Shown: positions 23,539 to 34,010, numbered from the stretch's first letter. The stretch is 64,000 nucleotides of DNA from Paraphoma chrysanthemicola (GCA_020744225.1 JAGMWG010000026.1:186001-250000), one strand, 5' to 3'. Notes: generated by a model not told the origin, from the sequence alone. Made by a program: numbers and translations.

Positions 23539-23816
23539 TGAGGCTCAATCGATGAAACGGACATGCAGTACAGTACCAAGGTCTCGTCTTCATCGTTCAG
23601 TCGTGCTCCAGATAAGCGAGGAGCCAATCGGCATCTGAACAGTAGCAACCGTTGCAGCGGCGATGCGATGCACCATGCTTGGACTGTCCAGAGAGCAGGC
23701 ATAGTGGAAGCGGGCATCCAGCGGGACTCGGCGTGACACGCGAACACGGAGGATGTGGAATTTATGGCCATGTGCTGGGATGCTTCAAATGTCGGTTTTT
23801 GTCGTTGCGCTCGTGT

Positions 23817-24643
23817 TCACCATTGAGAAGAAGACGCGCGCACGAGGTGATGCGTTCTTTTCAAACATGGCACTGATGCCAAGACGAGGGTCCTGACTCT
23901 GAGTGCAGGCGCGAAGACGACGGACCCTCTTCCAGCGGTAGATAATGTGGCACCTGGTGTCCTTGACGAGGAGTGGCTGCCAGGCCCGGATGGAGTCGGT
24001 AGCCAAAAGCGCGCCTCCCTTTGCTGCACCTCACATATTTGTCTGCAGGCACTGGTGCGCGCTGCGGGGTGTCGGGGGAGGTACCGGTAGGGCGGCGGAC
24101 GTTGGCGGGGTACCGACCAGCCAGCCGGCGGCAGTCTGTCTTCGCGGCCGTGGTCGACGACGGCGGTGACAAAGACATACTCACTAGGCAGGGCGCGCAT
24201 GCCCACGTGGAAGCCTGAGGAGCTTGACGTGAGGTGGAGAGGCGCATCTCGATGTGGAGGTGGACGGCTTGGGCCTGCGCCCGCCGCGTTGTGCTTCGGC
24301 GCGGGCGAACCTCACAATGCGGGGCCCAACACGAACAGCCACACCACACCTCGGCGACATGCCTCAACACTGATTTGACGACAGTTCCCATCGAGCTCGA
24401 CCTCCCATCCCTCCGCCTCTCCGGGTCGCTGGAGTCGTCACGCGACGCGAATCGATAAGCTCCCACAAAGCCCTCACGCAGGCACCGCCCATTCCGATCT
24501 CTTCGCGCATTGAGATTCAAAACACCAAAGGCTCCTGGAATGCCACCACCGCCGTTGCACCAAATACTCCAGCCCCCAACGCAAGAGGAAGGTGGAGGTA
24601 CCAAGAATACCCCGATCACCCACGGGAGCATCGACGCCGGCAC
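23817..24643 (-). other. GC-rich stretch with overlapping ORFs of doubtful coding status
   Basis: Two minus-strand ORFs (23861-24643 and 23817-24206) and one plus-strand frame are open at the same time. They are rich in Arg, Pro, Ser and Ala, typical of chance ORFs in GC-rich DNA. I see no domain and cannot choose a strand. Confidence 0.2.
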
Positions 24644-24666
24644 ACCGCAACCGACGTTTCAACACT

Positions 24667-25158
24667 ATGGCGCGCCGAACACAGGGAACTGGTCAGCGGC
24701 AAGACAGCGGGGCGGTCGGAAACATGCTAGGGCTGGCACATACCACGTCGCTGGTAGACTGGAGCCTTCTTCGCCCTGCTGAACAAGGGGCACCAAACCC
24801 AATCACGACTTTGCGATGCCCCAATGAGAGAGTTCCCTTTCCATGGATTGCTTCACAAGGCATGGGCATCACGACGCTTGCATGGGAGAGCATCTACACC
24901 CGGATTGAATTCGTTACGTGAGCGACATACTATGACACAATGTCCCCAATGACGCGCGCCCAGTTCCTGGCGTACGTTATCATGCCAAAATCCTGCATCT
25001 CCGTGAAACCCAACCGCCCAACGCCAAAGCAGACTGCGCGATCGCTCCAAGATTCCGGAGACTACCCCAAATTCGTCTTCGGAGGGACGGACGAAGAGGG
25101 CGAGGCTGCCTCGTCAACCGTACGAGACAGCCAAGATCGTCAGCGAGGATGGGACTAA
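24667..25158 (+). pseudogene. Near-intact small gene with one nonsense codon
   Basis: From ATG at 24667 a 164-codon plus-strand frame runs to TAA at 25156-25158, with one TGA at 24919-24921. It reads as ordinary protein on both sides (LAHTTSLVDWSLLRPAEQGA, IASQGMGITTLAWESIYTRI, then FLAYVIMPKSCISVKPNRPT, FVFGGTDEEGEAASSTVRDS). An intron over the stop was tested (GTGAGC...CCCAG), but its phase breaks the downstream frame. The stop is therefore probably a CGA-to-TGA mutation. It is convergent with the gene at 25155-25553; the two stop codons overlap. The family is unknown. Confidence 0.42.
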
Positions 25159-25553
25159 CCATCGTTGGACCCTTGCACGTTCTCTTCGTGCGTGGTGTTG
25201 GGAGGAGCATCAAAGCCATATTGAATACCGCGGCCAAGCTTCACAATCTCCGCAGAGGTCACGGCACAGCTTGTAACGATGCTGGCCAGAGTCGTATCGA
25301 GCGTGTTCTGGACTTGACCCACGTGATCGCTGACAAAGGCAATGACTTCGGCTCCCTTGGTGGCAATTTCGAGAAGTTCGTTGACCTGATCCATCTGGCT
25401 CTGTGTCATCCCCTGAGTGACTTCATCAAGTGTGCTGTTGGCCCACTCTCGGAGTTTTGGTCCTCCGTCCTCCGTGTCGGTAGCGGGTGGGTTGTTCTCG
25501 TCCCGAAGCTGCCCCTCTTCAGGCTCCTGTTGCGTCATGATATGGCGGTGCAT
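25155..25553 (-). CDS. Small helical hypothetical protein, intronless
   Basis: An ATG at 25553 (or a second in-frame ATG at 25538) opens a 132-residue ORF ending at TAG 25155-25157. The first 35 residues are acidic and disordered (EPEEGQLRDENNPPATDTED). Residues 35-110 form one long amphipathic region (MTQSQMDQVNELLEIATKGA, ASIVTSCAVTSAEIVKLG), and the tail is polar. There are no Cys pairs, signal peptide or membrane span. It resembles the genes at 31277 and 52580 in size and style (short, acidic N-terminus, helical core), which may or may not reflect homology. Its reading frame is intact despite decayed neighbours, which favours a real gene. Confidence 0.6.
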   Translation of the reverse strand: MHRHIMTQQEPEEGQLRDENNPPATDTEDGGPKLREWANSTLDEVTQGMTQSQMDQVNELLEIATKGAEVIAFVSDHVGQVQNTLDTTLASIVTSCAVTSAEIVKLGRGIQYGFDAPPNTTHEENVQGSNDG

Positions 25554-25928
25554 AGATGCGATGGATACAAGGCAACGTCGAGAGGTAGCGTTGAAGTTGT
25601 TGAAGGCTGTGAAGGCCTTTGAGTAGGGTCAATCTGGTAGAGGTGACGTTTCCGCGATTGGTTGTGGACGTGGGTTGTGCTCGCAATGTAACCAGAACGG
25701 CGAATAAGCCTAACCAGCAAGGCGGATCGTTGTCCTGGCTGGGGACTAATGGAAGTCAGATGGATTGGACGCAGAGACTTCTGGGGCAAAGCTGAGTATC
25801 TGTAGCTGCCAGGTGTTGAACGTAAAGTGTTGTATTTGCTTATCGGGAACCTGCATGTGCAGCGGAAGCGGTGAGAGGACCAGAGGAGTCCCAGCCACAG
25901 GGCAGCGTGGAGATAGACACGTTGCCTA

Positions 25929-26110
25929 GACCGCCTCCGTAGAGTCGTTAGATTCAGTTTCCGAGTCGTCGGCTTCAGAATCAGCTTCAGAATGAGCTTC
26001 AGAGGCAACGGCTTCAGATTCAGAGTCTGAGCTGTCGACTTCGGCTCATTTTCAGGGTTTCCAGTTTAGACTTCAGACTCGTCCGCCTCAGCCCGAATGT
26101 CGTTCGAGCT
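25929..26110 (-). pseudogene. Acidic Ser/Glu/Asp-rich coding remnant
   Basis: A minus-strand frame ends at TAG near 25929 with a low-complexity acidic tail (SSDSESEAVASEAHSEADSE). About 20 codons upstream a second frame gives RAEADESEV followed by TAA. The DNA shows a repeated GCTTCAGA word. It probably represents the acidic tail of a lost protein with a nearby frameshift. No function can be named. Confidence 0.3.
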
Positions 26111-26490
26111 TGCGTTGCGCAGAGAATATTCCCTGTTATCCTCCCTCGACGGAATCGAGAAATGTGGGTCTCTATAGCACTAGACTTACGGGCCTTCTAA
26201 CATTCTTTCGCCAACACCCAGTATCAATTGTGTTGGTAATTGCAATCTTGGGTCGCAATCTCTATCTTTTCGTTGGGAGCGTCCTCATGGCTCAAGCAGC
26301 GACGTACGCTCTGCTCGCAGCACTTTCCGCCATTCATTAAGCAAATTTTGGATATCTTTCAATCAAAAACGCGTGGTCTGCGGTAGGTTTGCTTCTGTGG
26401 AATGAGTAGTCTGGATTATGAGTACTTACATGAAGACTCAAGTTGAACAAAGCGCGTGCTGGGGCAATAGTGTAATACGTGGCCACTCAC

Positions 26491-26815
26491 TTGGACATTG
26501 TAGGCAACTTGATCAGCTGCTTGACAAATACTTGTATGGTAAGACAGCTCTCGATCACTTCTTACAGTGTTTCGGAACAAGTCAAAGTCCTTGTCTTTCC
26601 ACATTGAATGTACTCGAAATCAACAGTTTAAAAACAATGGGAGAGCGAGAATTTAGTGATGTCCGCATCGAGGTACATATTTGAGTAGACTGTGCGACGT
26701 TGAAGAATGTCGCAGACTGGATTCACAAGATCTTGCTTTGCTGCAGGATAACAGCTGAGGAGCCTCTGGATGCAATTCAACGGACCATTTCTGGGGCTTC
26801 ATAAGCTGTAAGCAC
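26491..26815 (-). pseudogene. Decayed exon ending at a GTGAGT donor
   Basis: A minus-strand frame reads as protein for about 108 codons (PAAKQDLVNPVCDILQRRTV, YLDADITKFSLSHCF, then EVIESCLTIQVFVKQLIKLP). Two TAA stops interrupt it, each one change from Gln. It ends exactly at the donor AA^GTGAGTGG (26490/26491). The coupling of a coherent frame to a consensus donor supports a former exon. The family was not recognised. Confidence 0.4.
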
Positions 26816-26830
26816 CTGGCAACAGGAAGC

Positions 26831-28058
26831 ATTAGTAGCAAATCATATATCACAATCGGTTTTCTTGAATCTAGTTTTGCATCAAAGCCATAGCAGAGAA
26901 AGCCACGAATCGTGGCCGTGCTTGGCTTGACTGCAAATCACGTTAGCAACGTATCATGGTCTGGTATCTGCGGAAGAGAAATTTATGTCAAGTGGACTTT
27001 CATACTCGCTCTTGGTGGTAAGCTACGGTATGCAGTATCAGTCGGAGGGATTTTCACACTGATCCAGCCCAAAAACTAAAGTGTCAAAGCGGTGGGTAAT
27101 AGCTGAGGAGGGTTCATAATAGGGCTATATAGTTATTTCATCAATCACATAAATCCTCCAACGAGACGCCAGTCTCGACCTGTCAGGGAAGCTCCAACGA
27201 GGCGAATGCCAGAGATGAAACGTGCTTTACTCACAACGCACCACCATGACACATTCTGGGCCCACTTCGGTGCACAACATATCTATGCCACTCCACTACA
27301 TAATGCGCATTTGTAATGTTGATTATTCGTATAACACAAGTCCGCGCGAACGGCGAGGTAAATAGGCAACTTCTCCGTACCACGTCCTACGCCCATCAGG
27401 GACGTAAGGGTGGAAGGTGCCGTTTGGTGCACAGAAACGACCGACGATTTCATGTTCGCGCATTTCCGTTGCGTCGACCCTTCGTTCAACTCCTGGCAAG
27501 GCATATCTTCTAGGCCAGGGTGATACTATCGCGCTCTGACCATCACTATACCGGTGTTGTGATCGCACTCTGCCACGAACCATCCGCACGAACGTCGCAT
27601 GAGGGCTTTCCTTGTCACGATGGCAGGTCTTGCAATACCACAAAGACACAACATCCACCGCCTATTTGGAACTGGTTAGTATGAAGGATGTGGAGGAATT
27701 CATAGGTAGAGCAAGAAAGTCAAGCAATGGTGTGCAAAAGTCGGAGCAGGGGCACGCAAGACGAGATGGAATGCGCGAGGGGACCGCGACGGGGACGGAG
27801 GATAGACTGAAAGATGAGGCGGCATGGAAGTCATCAATCATCACATACGGAGAGCCGATACTGGAATGTGGAAATGCCTTGTGCGTCTAGCATCATGGTA
27901 CCTTGTTAGATTTTGAGATGAGTGGCTGATTTTGGGCGATTGAAAGGGACAACCTGATCACCCAGGTAGGTAATCAAAGCAGGGAAGGTTTGAGAACATG
28001 AAGCGCCAAACTAAAGAAGTACAACGCTGATGCTCCCAAAAGCTCGGAGGGTGTCCAC
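26831..28058. other. Mostly non-coding stretch with two competing small ORFs
   Basis: At 27323-27658 minus an open frame begins LWYCKTCHRDKESPHATF; it follows a possible branch site and acceptor (TACTAACCAG) near 27680. At 27612-27890 plus a 92-codon ORF (KDVEEFIGRARKSSNGVQKS) overlaps its 5' end. Neither has a recognisable domain. Nothing else is visible. Confidence 0.25.
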
Positions 28059-29708
28059 TCAGCGCTTGCCAGACCTCCGGTTTCGGAACATTGAAAATAA
28101 GTTGAGCTCCTCGCTAAAGGAGTGAGGGAGGGGATCATGATACGTGTATGTGGTTTCGCCCTTTGCTCCACTCAGCCCAGGTGCTTGCCACGTTGAAATC
28201 CCCGTGCTTTCGTTGTAGGTTTCATATGTCGACACGGGGCGCTTCCCCCGCCACCGGGCAAATCTACCACATAATTGGGGATGTGGAACCCAGATGTGAT
28301 GCCCTGGACCACCTTTTCCAGCTTGATTATTTCGGAAAGCGGAGACCGGAGATGCTCGATCCCAGGAGTCATGTCGCACTGGTAGACATAGTACTGCAAG
28401 ATTGTTAGGTACCCAGCTGGAGAATTGTACGGCGCGGCTTACAGGAGTGATGTGAACATCAGCCAGCGCATGGATCAAGTCGCTTTGGTCCTTGACTGTA
28501 TCGTTGATACCCCTCAAAAGCACTGCCTGATTGCGAACCGTGACTCCAGCTTGGTACAAGAACCGAGCGGCCTCTTGTGTTGTCTCATTCATCTCCTGAA
28601 CGTGATTGAAGTGAGTATGCAAGCATAGTTCTTTACCCATCTGCCTTGCTTTACTCGTATACTTCAACAACGTTGCGGTCCATCGATCAGCTGGGTCTAG
28701 AATGCGGCCAGGTGCTGCGCACAGACCCCTCGAGCCGAAACGTACGCGCTTTACGTGCGGAGAGTCCAGTAGTCTACGCCAGAGAAGTCAGCCTTGGGTC
28801 TTGATCGGATACATCGCACTTGCTGAGACAGTAGCTGCTCAAGTCGAGTAGCATTCAAGGTGTATACGTCACCGCCAGACAGGACTACATTGTGAATGGC
28901 GTCGTTTGAGGCGAGGTGCTCAAAAAACTTGTTCCATCGTCCTACGTCTGGCTTGGTCGGCTCTTTTTCGATAGCTCCAGTTCCGACCATGGCCGCTCGC
29001 GTGCAAAACGGGCAGTAAATAGCGCAGACACTCGTGGCTGTGGTGGTCAGCATCTGGCAGACAAACAGCGCTCAGAAAGTCGCTGCCCAAAAACAATGCC
29101 TTGTTCTTGTATCGATGAACAAGTCCATGCACAACTACACAATATCAGCGAGAGCACCTGAGGAGAACGTGTTCCTGTAGTGTACCTTCATCCTTTTTCT
29201 CGCACAATGAGTCGCGCCTCGACTCTGGATGCTCGTTCAAAAGCTCACTGCGCAAGGGAATGAACTGGCGGAACATGGGACAATTGAGCGGATCGTCCCA
29301 GTCGATGCGTGTGAGAGTATGGGGAGTCAACCGAATGGCCATTGGCATTCTGTCCAAAGCGGCAGCAACATCCGCCAAGAGTTCAGCTCGGGTGTTGATG
29401 TTGTTGCGAAGAGGGGTTCGTTGCGGTGGTCTTAGCTCGTCTGGTACGGCCCTCTTCAACCAAGCCAGCAGATCGTCTTTTCGGGTTATCGCGTGTTCGC
29501 GCTGTATAGAGGCGTAAGCTGGCTAATCGTAACCAGGTTGGACATGTGTGCATACCTGGAAACCATAAGTGTTCCATTCCGTCGCGCGGAGGCGTTCATA
29601 TCGAGGAAACCTTCGCCAATCTTCCTTCTCAGCACTGGACATCAAGGACGGCCCTTTCAGCATTGGAAGAAGCGCAGCAGAGGGCCGTGCTCGGATGAGT
29701 GGAAACAT
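28059..29708 (-). pseudogene. kamA-like: Lysine 2,3-aminomutase (radical SAM), six exons, frameshifted
   Basis: Exons read 29708-29556, 29501-29186, 29134-29087, 29037-28820, 28773-28443 and 28393-28059, with 46-54 bp introns carrying CTGAC/CTGAT branch sites. The product matches the KamA family: AIRLTPHTLTRIDWDDPLNC, GLVHRYKNKALFL, the CxxxCxxC iron-sulfur motif (CAIYCPFC), VVLSGGDVYTLNATRLEQL, CLHTHFNHVQEM, VTVRNQAVLLRGINDTV, YVYQCDMTPGIEHLRSPLSE and VVDLPGGGG. The family uses SAM, a 4Fe-4S cluster and PLP to convert L-lysine to beta-lysine. Two lesions are visible: a phase error at the exon 4/exon 5 junction, and a one-base loss in the C-run at 28245-28249 just before the PLP-binding lysine. 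Intron 3 has a GC donor. The N-terminus (MFPLIRARPSAALLPM) is Arg-rich, possibly mitochondrial. The call as a gene is very secure; dead status is probable. Confidence 0.85.
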
Positions 29709-30870
29709 TGGATATGATATTGGTGAGTGAATGATGCCAGAATTGTACTCTTGTACCTGGCTATCAGAGCATACGCCTGCAACTACAAGCTCAGTGACTT
29801 ACCCGGCGTATGCGTCCTTTTGAGCGCAACATTGTCACACATGCTGCAGGACAGTGACAAGGGAACCTGCTGAGGATCGACAAAACAGTGCTGAGGAGCT
29901 ATCTGCATGAGTGAGTATATCCAGGAGTACAGCACGCATGACCCACTCCTGTATATAAGCTGAGCAGAAAACTGTACCAGATGGCTTCGCGTGTTGGCAA
30001 ATGCCGCCAATCGCCGCTCTAACGACGATCCTAAGATAGTGCGGCTTGCATACTCCTAGGAAATCCCCACGCAGGGCTTGTTTCACGAAGGTGCTTTTGC
30101 ATGGAGTTTGCGAGGCTCAGCAAGCACCTAATCGGGCCCTCGATACGAGATCTGGTCCTACTGACTTTAGCAAAATTCAGCTCAATGGGGACAGGAAGGG
30201 CCGTAAGAAGCAGGTGGAGTGGTCCTCGCGTCAGGATGAGGCAGTTGTGCGTGAACGGGAACAGTTTATGGAGAGGTTGCCAACGGTCATCACCGGCTAA
30301 ACGGTATGGTCGGCCACATGTCGACCAGCCGCGCTACTTTCCTCCAAGTTGGGGCAAGTGGAACATGTATCTGCGCAGATGCGATTGCCTGTAGCCCTGC
30401 GAGGGGCTCCGCGAGGTAACACATCAGGGGCCGCAGGGTGTGAAGGGCAGCCTCAAATCACGATGCAAGCCGGTTGTGGCGCCATGTTTCGGTGAGTGTG
30501 ACGGGACGTCATCTGTCAACGCTGCCGAGGCGGGGTGACAGCCGGTCCCACGCGTGGCTGCCCTGGGCCGGGCGGGCGCTGCGGCCACCGTTACGATAGT
30601 CATCGGGGCAGGCGGGGCAAGCGCCGGCGTAACGTTACAGGCATCAGGGCCAAGCCAACCTCCCCACATTTCTGCACGCACTACGACTCTCAAGCTGAAA
30701 GACGGCCGTCTTTGGGGTTGCGTCGATCCTGACGCACTGCGATGGCAACACCACATGTGTCTTTATGCTGCAAGAGGATCCACCCCTAGCTCCGAGGCCG
30801 CCCAGGACCCGCCAACACTGTCGCCATGCGCAAACCCCCACCATTGGCAAGATTGCGACGTGCTCATGCG
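29709..30870. other. Upstream of the aminomutase; no supported gene
   Basis: ORFs such as 29835-30086 minus and 30554-31114 plus are open but antisense each other and lack ATG starts or domains. The first few hundred bases should contain the aminomutase promoter. I see no TATA box or repeat that stands out. Confidence 0.3.
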
Positions 30871-30882
30871 GAACATTGGTGA

Positions 30883-31130
30883 CGATACGTCTCTGAAGGC
30901 GAGTTTGACCTGGCCAAGATTTCCACCTTCCCGGCCCAGGGCATATCCTCCTCGGCTACCCGATGGTCCAAGCTGGCCGTGCCGAAGATATGCATACCGC
31001 CAATCATGCGTATCGTGGAACCGCGCCGCGGCCAACACGGAACCTTGCCCAACCACACGACTCATCGCGCAGCAGAGCAACACGGGAAGGTGCAATTTAC
31101 CTGCGTTGCAATGATCTCGGGTGCTCTACC
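30883..31130 (+). pseudogene. Possible decayed coding fragment
   Basis: After a TGA at 30880-30882 a plus-strand frame reads about 82 codons of ordinary protein (YVSEGEFDLAKISTFPAQGI, AVPKICIPPIMRIVEPRRGQ, HGKVQFTCVAMISGAL) and ends at TGA near 31132. Overlapping frames on both strands are open as well, so the evidence is compositional. No family was recognised. Confidence 0.25.
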
Positions 31131-31276
31131 ATGATATCATTCTTTTCGTAGGCCATGAAATTCGGGTGTGAATACACTATTGAAACTGCACAGAAACTTG
31201 CGGTTGCCATCCGGCAGGGACCATATGCCGCATTCTGGTCTCGCACACATCTCTACTCCGACGCAGAATCCTCCAT

Positions 31277-31819
31277 TCATTCCTCACCATCTGCCTCTAC
31301 TTCAATCTCGGACGGTCCCTTATCCTCGATTGTCACGCCGTATTCCTCTCCATATTCGTTCATGCACCTGATCCACGTGTCGTCCACCGCAACGACATAC
31401 CGCAGGCATGTGCACACAGTATCGTACGTTATGCCTCTTTCCGTGCCGTCCAAATGTCCGTCGAATTCTTCCAGAATGGCCAGGAACTCGTCAATCAGAC
31501 TCCTGCGTGCGTTCCAAAGATCCTCGGCATGATCTGTTACCAGCAATTCGATCAACGTCTTCGCACTCTGGAGCCTTGACGCGGTTTCATGTCGGACGCG
31601 AAGCGGAAGGCCGTAAGCTTGGGCCACCTCGTTACCGAGTGCATCCACGTCCAGTGTAATCTCTTGGATCAAAGCCCGCGTCTCGATAACCTCCACGATC
31701 TTCAGTGTTTTCTTGCAGACGGTGTTGAGCTCGTTCGCCAAGGCTGCCACCCTCGCGTTGACGTGGAGCAGCTGGAGCGGGTCTGGTTCAACGACATGTG
31801 TGTCGGTAGTTGCAGGCAT
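31277..31819 (-). CDS. Hypothetical helical protein, intronless, 180 residues
   Basis: ATG at 31819 (GCATTG on the plus strand) opens a continuous frame to TGA at 31277. The sequence is almost entirely helical and acidic: LQLLHVNARVAALANELNTV, then IVEVIETRALIQEITLDVDA, LQSAKTLIELLVTDHAEDLW, RRSLIDEFLAILEEFDGHL, ending in a very acidic tail (PSEIEVEADGEE). There are three scattered Cys, no signal peptide and no transmembrane span. It could be a coiled-coil scaffold. No known domain was recognised. The frame has no damage and codons look used, in contrast to the flanking relics. Confidence 0.65.
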   Translation of the reverse strand: MPATTDTHVVEPDPLQLLHVNARVAALANELNTVCKKTLKIVEVIETRALIQEITLDVDALGNEVAQAYGLPLRVRHETASRLQSAKTLIELLVTDHAEDLWNARRSLIDEFLAILEEFDGHLDGTERGITYDTVCTCLRYVVAVDDTWIRCMNEYGEEYGVTIEDKGPSEIEVEADGEE

Positions 31820-32006
31820 TGTGGTGTATGTGTTGATTGCGTGTCTTTTGCTGGGTTTCCCGCGCGGGGTCGCGTTCAACCAACGCCAAGGATGTAATAC
31901 AGATGGTGGTTGTCGCGATGGATGCAGCAGCTCAGCCTCGATGGAACTCTAGGAAAGCAATTGATGTGGGATCTCAAAAGGTAGCAAGTGATGCGGCTGC
32001 AGTCCA

Positions 32007-32873
32007 TCAAATGGTGCTGCCTATTTGTGACTCTGGCAGCCTCGAAACGCATCGAGTACGCCCATGGCCAAAGACACAGCATACGCACATTCCAGAGCTT
32101 CGAGCGGTACTGGCGTGCATGTTCTGCTCCTCAGTGTGCGCCGTGTAACTACTCACGATAACAGAATTCGGGGTTGCCCCCACGCTGCACTCAGACCACT
32201 TTTTCAATCGACATGGATCAGGCAGTCGGCCCAATTCCAACGAGCGCGAGATAAGCGAAGCTTCCATTCCACACCACGGCTGCATGCTCTGCCGCAGGCC
32301 TTTGACATAGCGCAATGTCGTGCTGGGCCTGCCAGAAAAGGCCCTGTGGCGGGCGGGGAAGCGGTTTCCCGAGAAGTGGCCAAGCGGTGTGACCAGCGCA
32401 TGGCGTCGAAGAGGGACTGTTTGCGACGTTGGGGCGTGTCGCCCAAGTCTACGACGTGCTTCTCGCTGCATGCGCGACTGAGATGCAACCGTTACAGGCG
32501 CATTCTTATTGCCGCGGGGCATAAAGAAGTTGTTTGGGTATAATTGGTGATCCAGAGTGTAGCACCGGCAGCATCTTGACTGCTTGCCACGATCAACATA
32601 GTCACGCACTGAGCATTCGTCCAGCCTGAGCTCGATGACATGGTCTCGCGGACCAGAACGATATGCCTCCATTTTTACTGCTTGTGTATCATGTTGGGCG
32701 TATTGCTGCCATCTGACGGCCGCGAGACGACTTTTCCGTCCCTGATGCTGTTCATGGACTAGCGCCTTCATCCACACTGCGCGAGCCAAGGCTTGCTCCA
32801 GGTTGTGGTTGAGTTTGCACAACATGATGATTAGGGCAGTCAAATTGGTCTGAAATGGTAATGTTGATAACAT
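32007..32873 (-). CDS. Hypothetical ORF, 288 codons
   Basis: ATG at 32873 opens a long uninterrupted frame. The first 110 residues look the most protein-like (MLCKLNHNLEQALARAVWMK, KMEAYRSGPRDHVIELRLDE, a CCRCYTLDH cluster). The rest is Arg/Ser/His-rich and could be chance openness. A possible acceptor ATTTCAG lies near the start, so the real gene might begin in an upstream exon. There is no domain match. It could also be a degraded gene whose 3' part is non-coding. Confidence 0.3.
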   Translation of the reverse strand: MLSTLPFQTNLTALIIMLCKLNHNLEQALARAVWMKALVHEQHQGRKSRLAAVRWQQYAQHDTQAVKMEAYRSGPRDHVIELRLDECSVRDYVDRGKQSRCCRCYTLDHQLYPNNFFMPRGNKNAPVTVASQSRMQREARRRLGRHAPTSQTVPLRRHALVTPLGHFSGNRFPARHRAFSGRPSTTLRYVKGLRQSMQPWCGMEASLISRSLELGRLPDPCRLKKWSECSVGATPNSVIVSSYTAHTEEQNMHASTARSSGMCVCCVFGHGRTRCVSRLPESQIGSTI

Positions 32874-33106
32874 CTAAGGCATGCGAGTGTACCCTGGTAG
32901 CTGCGTGCCAAGTCCAGACCAGACATGTCAAGGCCCAAGTCTCGTGCAGACGTTTCAACGCGCACAGAGTGCAGCAGACATCACCACCCGACTGCTTTCC
33001 TTGCCAATCTCGCCCATGTCCCGCCCGATCGACTATCCACCACAGCGCATTGCCGTCGTCGTTATGGAGCTAAGTTGTTCTGCAAGCCGATGTGGATTAC
33101 CACTGG

Positions 33107-33736
33107 CTAGTTACTATACACACACCGACAGTGCACACACGTCGGCCATCTCGACATCGGCGTCTCGTCGTTCCACCTTTTGAAGCAAGCAACGCACATT
33201 GTCTGGCCTTGCAACCATCAGCAGTGGAACAGGACCAAAGGAAGTAGGCTGCATTTACGACAACATGGAAGTACCAGGAGAACTTCAGCATCATCCCCAG
33301 ACTCGAAGCAGACCAAGCAGCGCACCTCGTCCTCAGCATTCGCCTGCCTTTGGTTGTCCGCCGCCCTCTCTTCCTCCCTCATTCTGGACACCGCCATGGT
33401 ATGCTCGTCACGAGCGCGGTCTTGTTCCAGTCTCATCTGAGACTCTACCTCATGGTCGTTGGCGGAGCGATTTCCTTGCAAGATAAGCAAGAACGCGTCA
33501 GAAACGCCAGTATAGAGTTGCATGCTTGCAAGCTGAAGCTTTGCCGCCTCCCAATCGTCACGAAGCTTTGACGTCGCGTGACCGCTGGGTTCCCAGCTGG
33601 GAACCCATGGCTGGCCGTCGGGATCGCGTCCGCCCCAGGCAATCTTGTACTGAAGTTGCTCATTCACAATACGCTCGCTAAGGATACCTTGTGCGAGGTA
33701 GTAACCGTCTTTCGTGTTGCGTTTGCTCGGCGCCAT
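33107..33736 (-). CDS. Chromodomain-coiled coil-RING-like protein, two exons
   Basis: Exon 1 (33259-33736, ATG at 33736) and exon 2 (33107-33207) flank a 51-bp intron (GTAAAT...TTGCAAG, branch CTGAT); phases match, giving 192 residues. Residues 12-66 form a chromodomain (YYLAQGILSERIVNEQLQYK, then WGGRDPDGQPW and WEP). Chromodomains bind methylated histone tails through an aromatic cage: Tyr12/13 and Trp34 are in place, but the third cage position is Arg37. Residues 95-138 are a charged coiled coil. Residues 140-186 are RING-like: Cys140, Cys143, Cys158, Cys164, Cys167, Cys183, Cys186, with Cys159 and no His between Cys158 and Cys164. RING domains usually recruit E2 ubiquitin enzymes. The combined protein would link a chromatin mark to ubiquitylation; this is inference. 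No damage was seen. Confidence 0.72.
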
Positions 33737-33992
33737 TGGGTGATAGCGGAGAGGAGGATCCGGTGGTTCGGAGCGAGAGTGATGAGTGGCGCGAACGATA
33801 GACGGTAGCAAAATCTGGAAGAAGAACTATTCGTGGCTTGAGGATCGATTCGGAGGTTCAGTTATGGTGGCTGCTGATAACGAGACGATAACCACGAAAC
33901 GTGCGGCACGGCGTAGCTTGAGTCTTGCGCGAGTACTGCACAGCCAGTGGGCAAAGGAAGATTCCAAGGGTGGAAGAACTGCGCTGCGGGGG

Positions 33993-34010
33993 GAAGAGTT
34001 AAAACTCTTC
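33993..34010. repeat. Short perfect inverted repeat upstream of the chromo-RING gene
   Basis: Arms gaagagtt and aactcttc are separated by two bases. It lies about 260 bp upstream of the minus-strand ATG at 33736 and could be an operator-like element or chance. Confidence 0.4.

Noticed and set aside
23861..24643. 260-codon minus ORF as a membrane protein (hydrophobic start)
   Set aside because: The start region is Val/Pro/Gly-rich and the remainder Arg/Ser-rich; overlapping frames are equally open and there is no ATG context.
24667..25158. Intron 24917-24962 removing the TGA
   Set aside because: Donor and acceptor letters fit, but the splice would put the good downstream frame out of phase, so a nonsense mutation is simpler.
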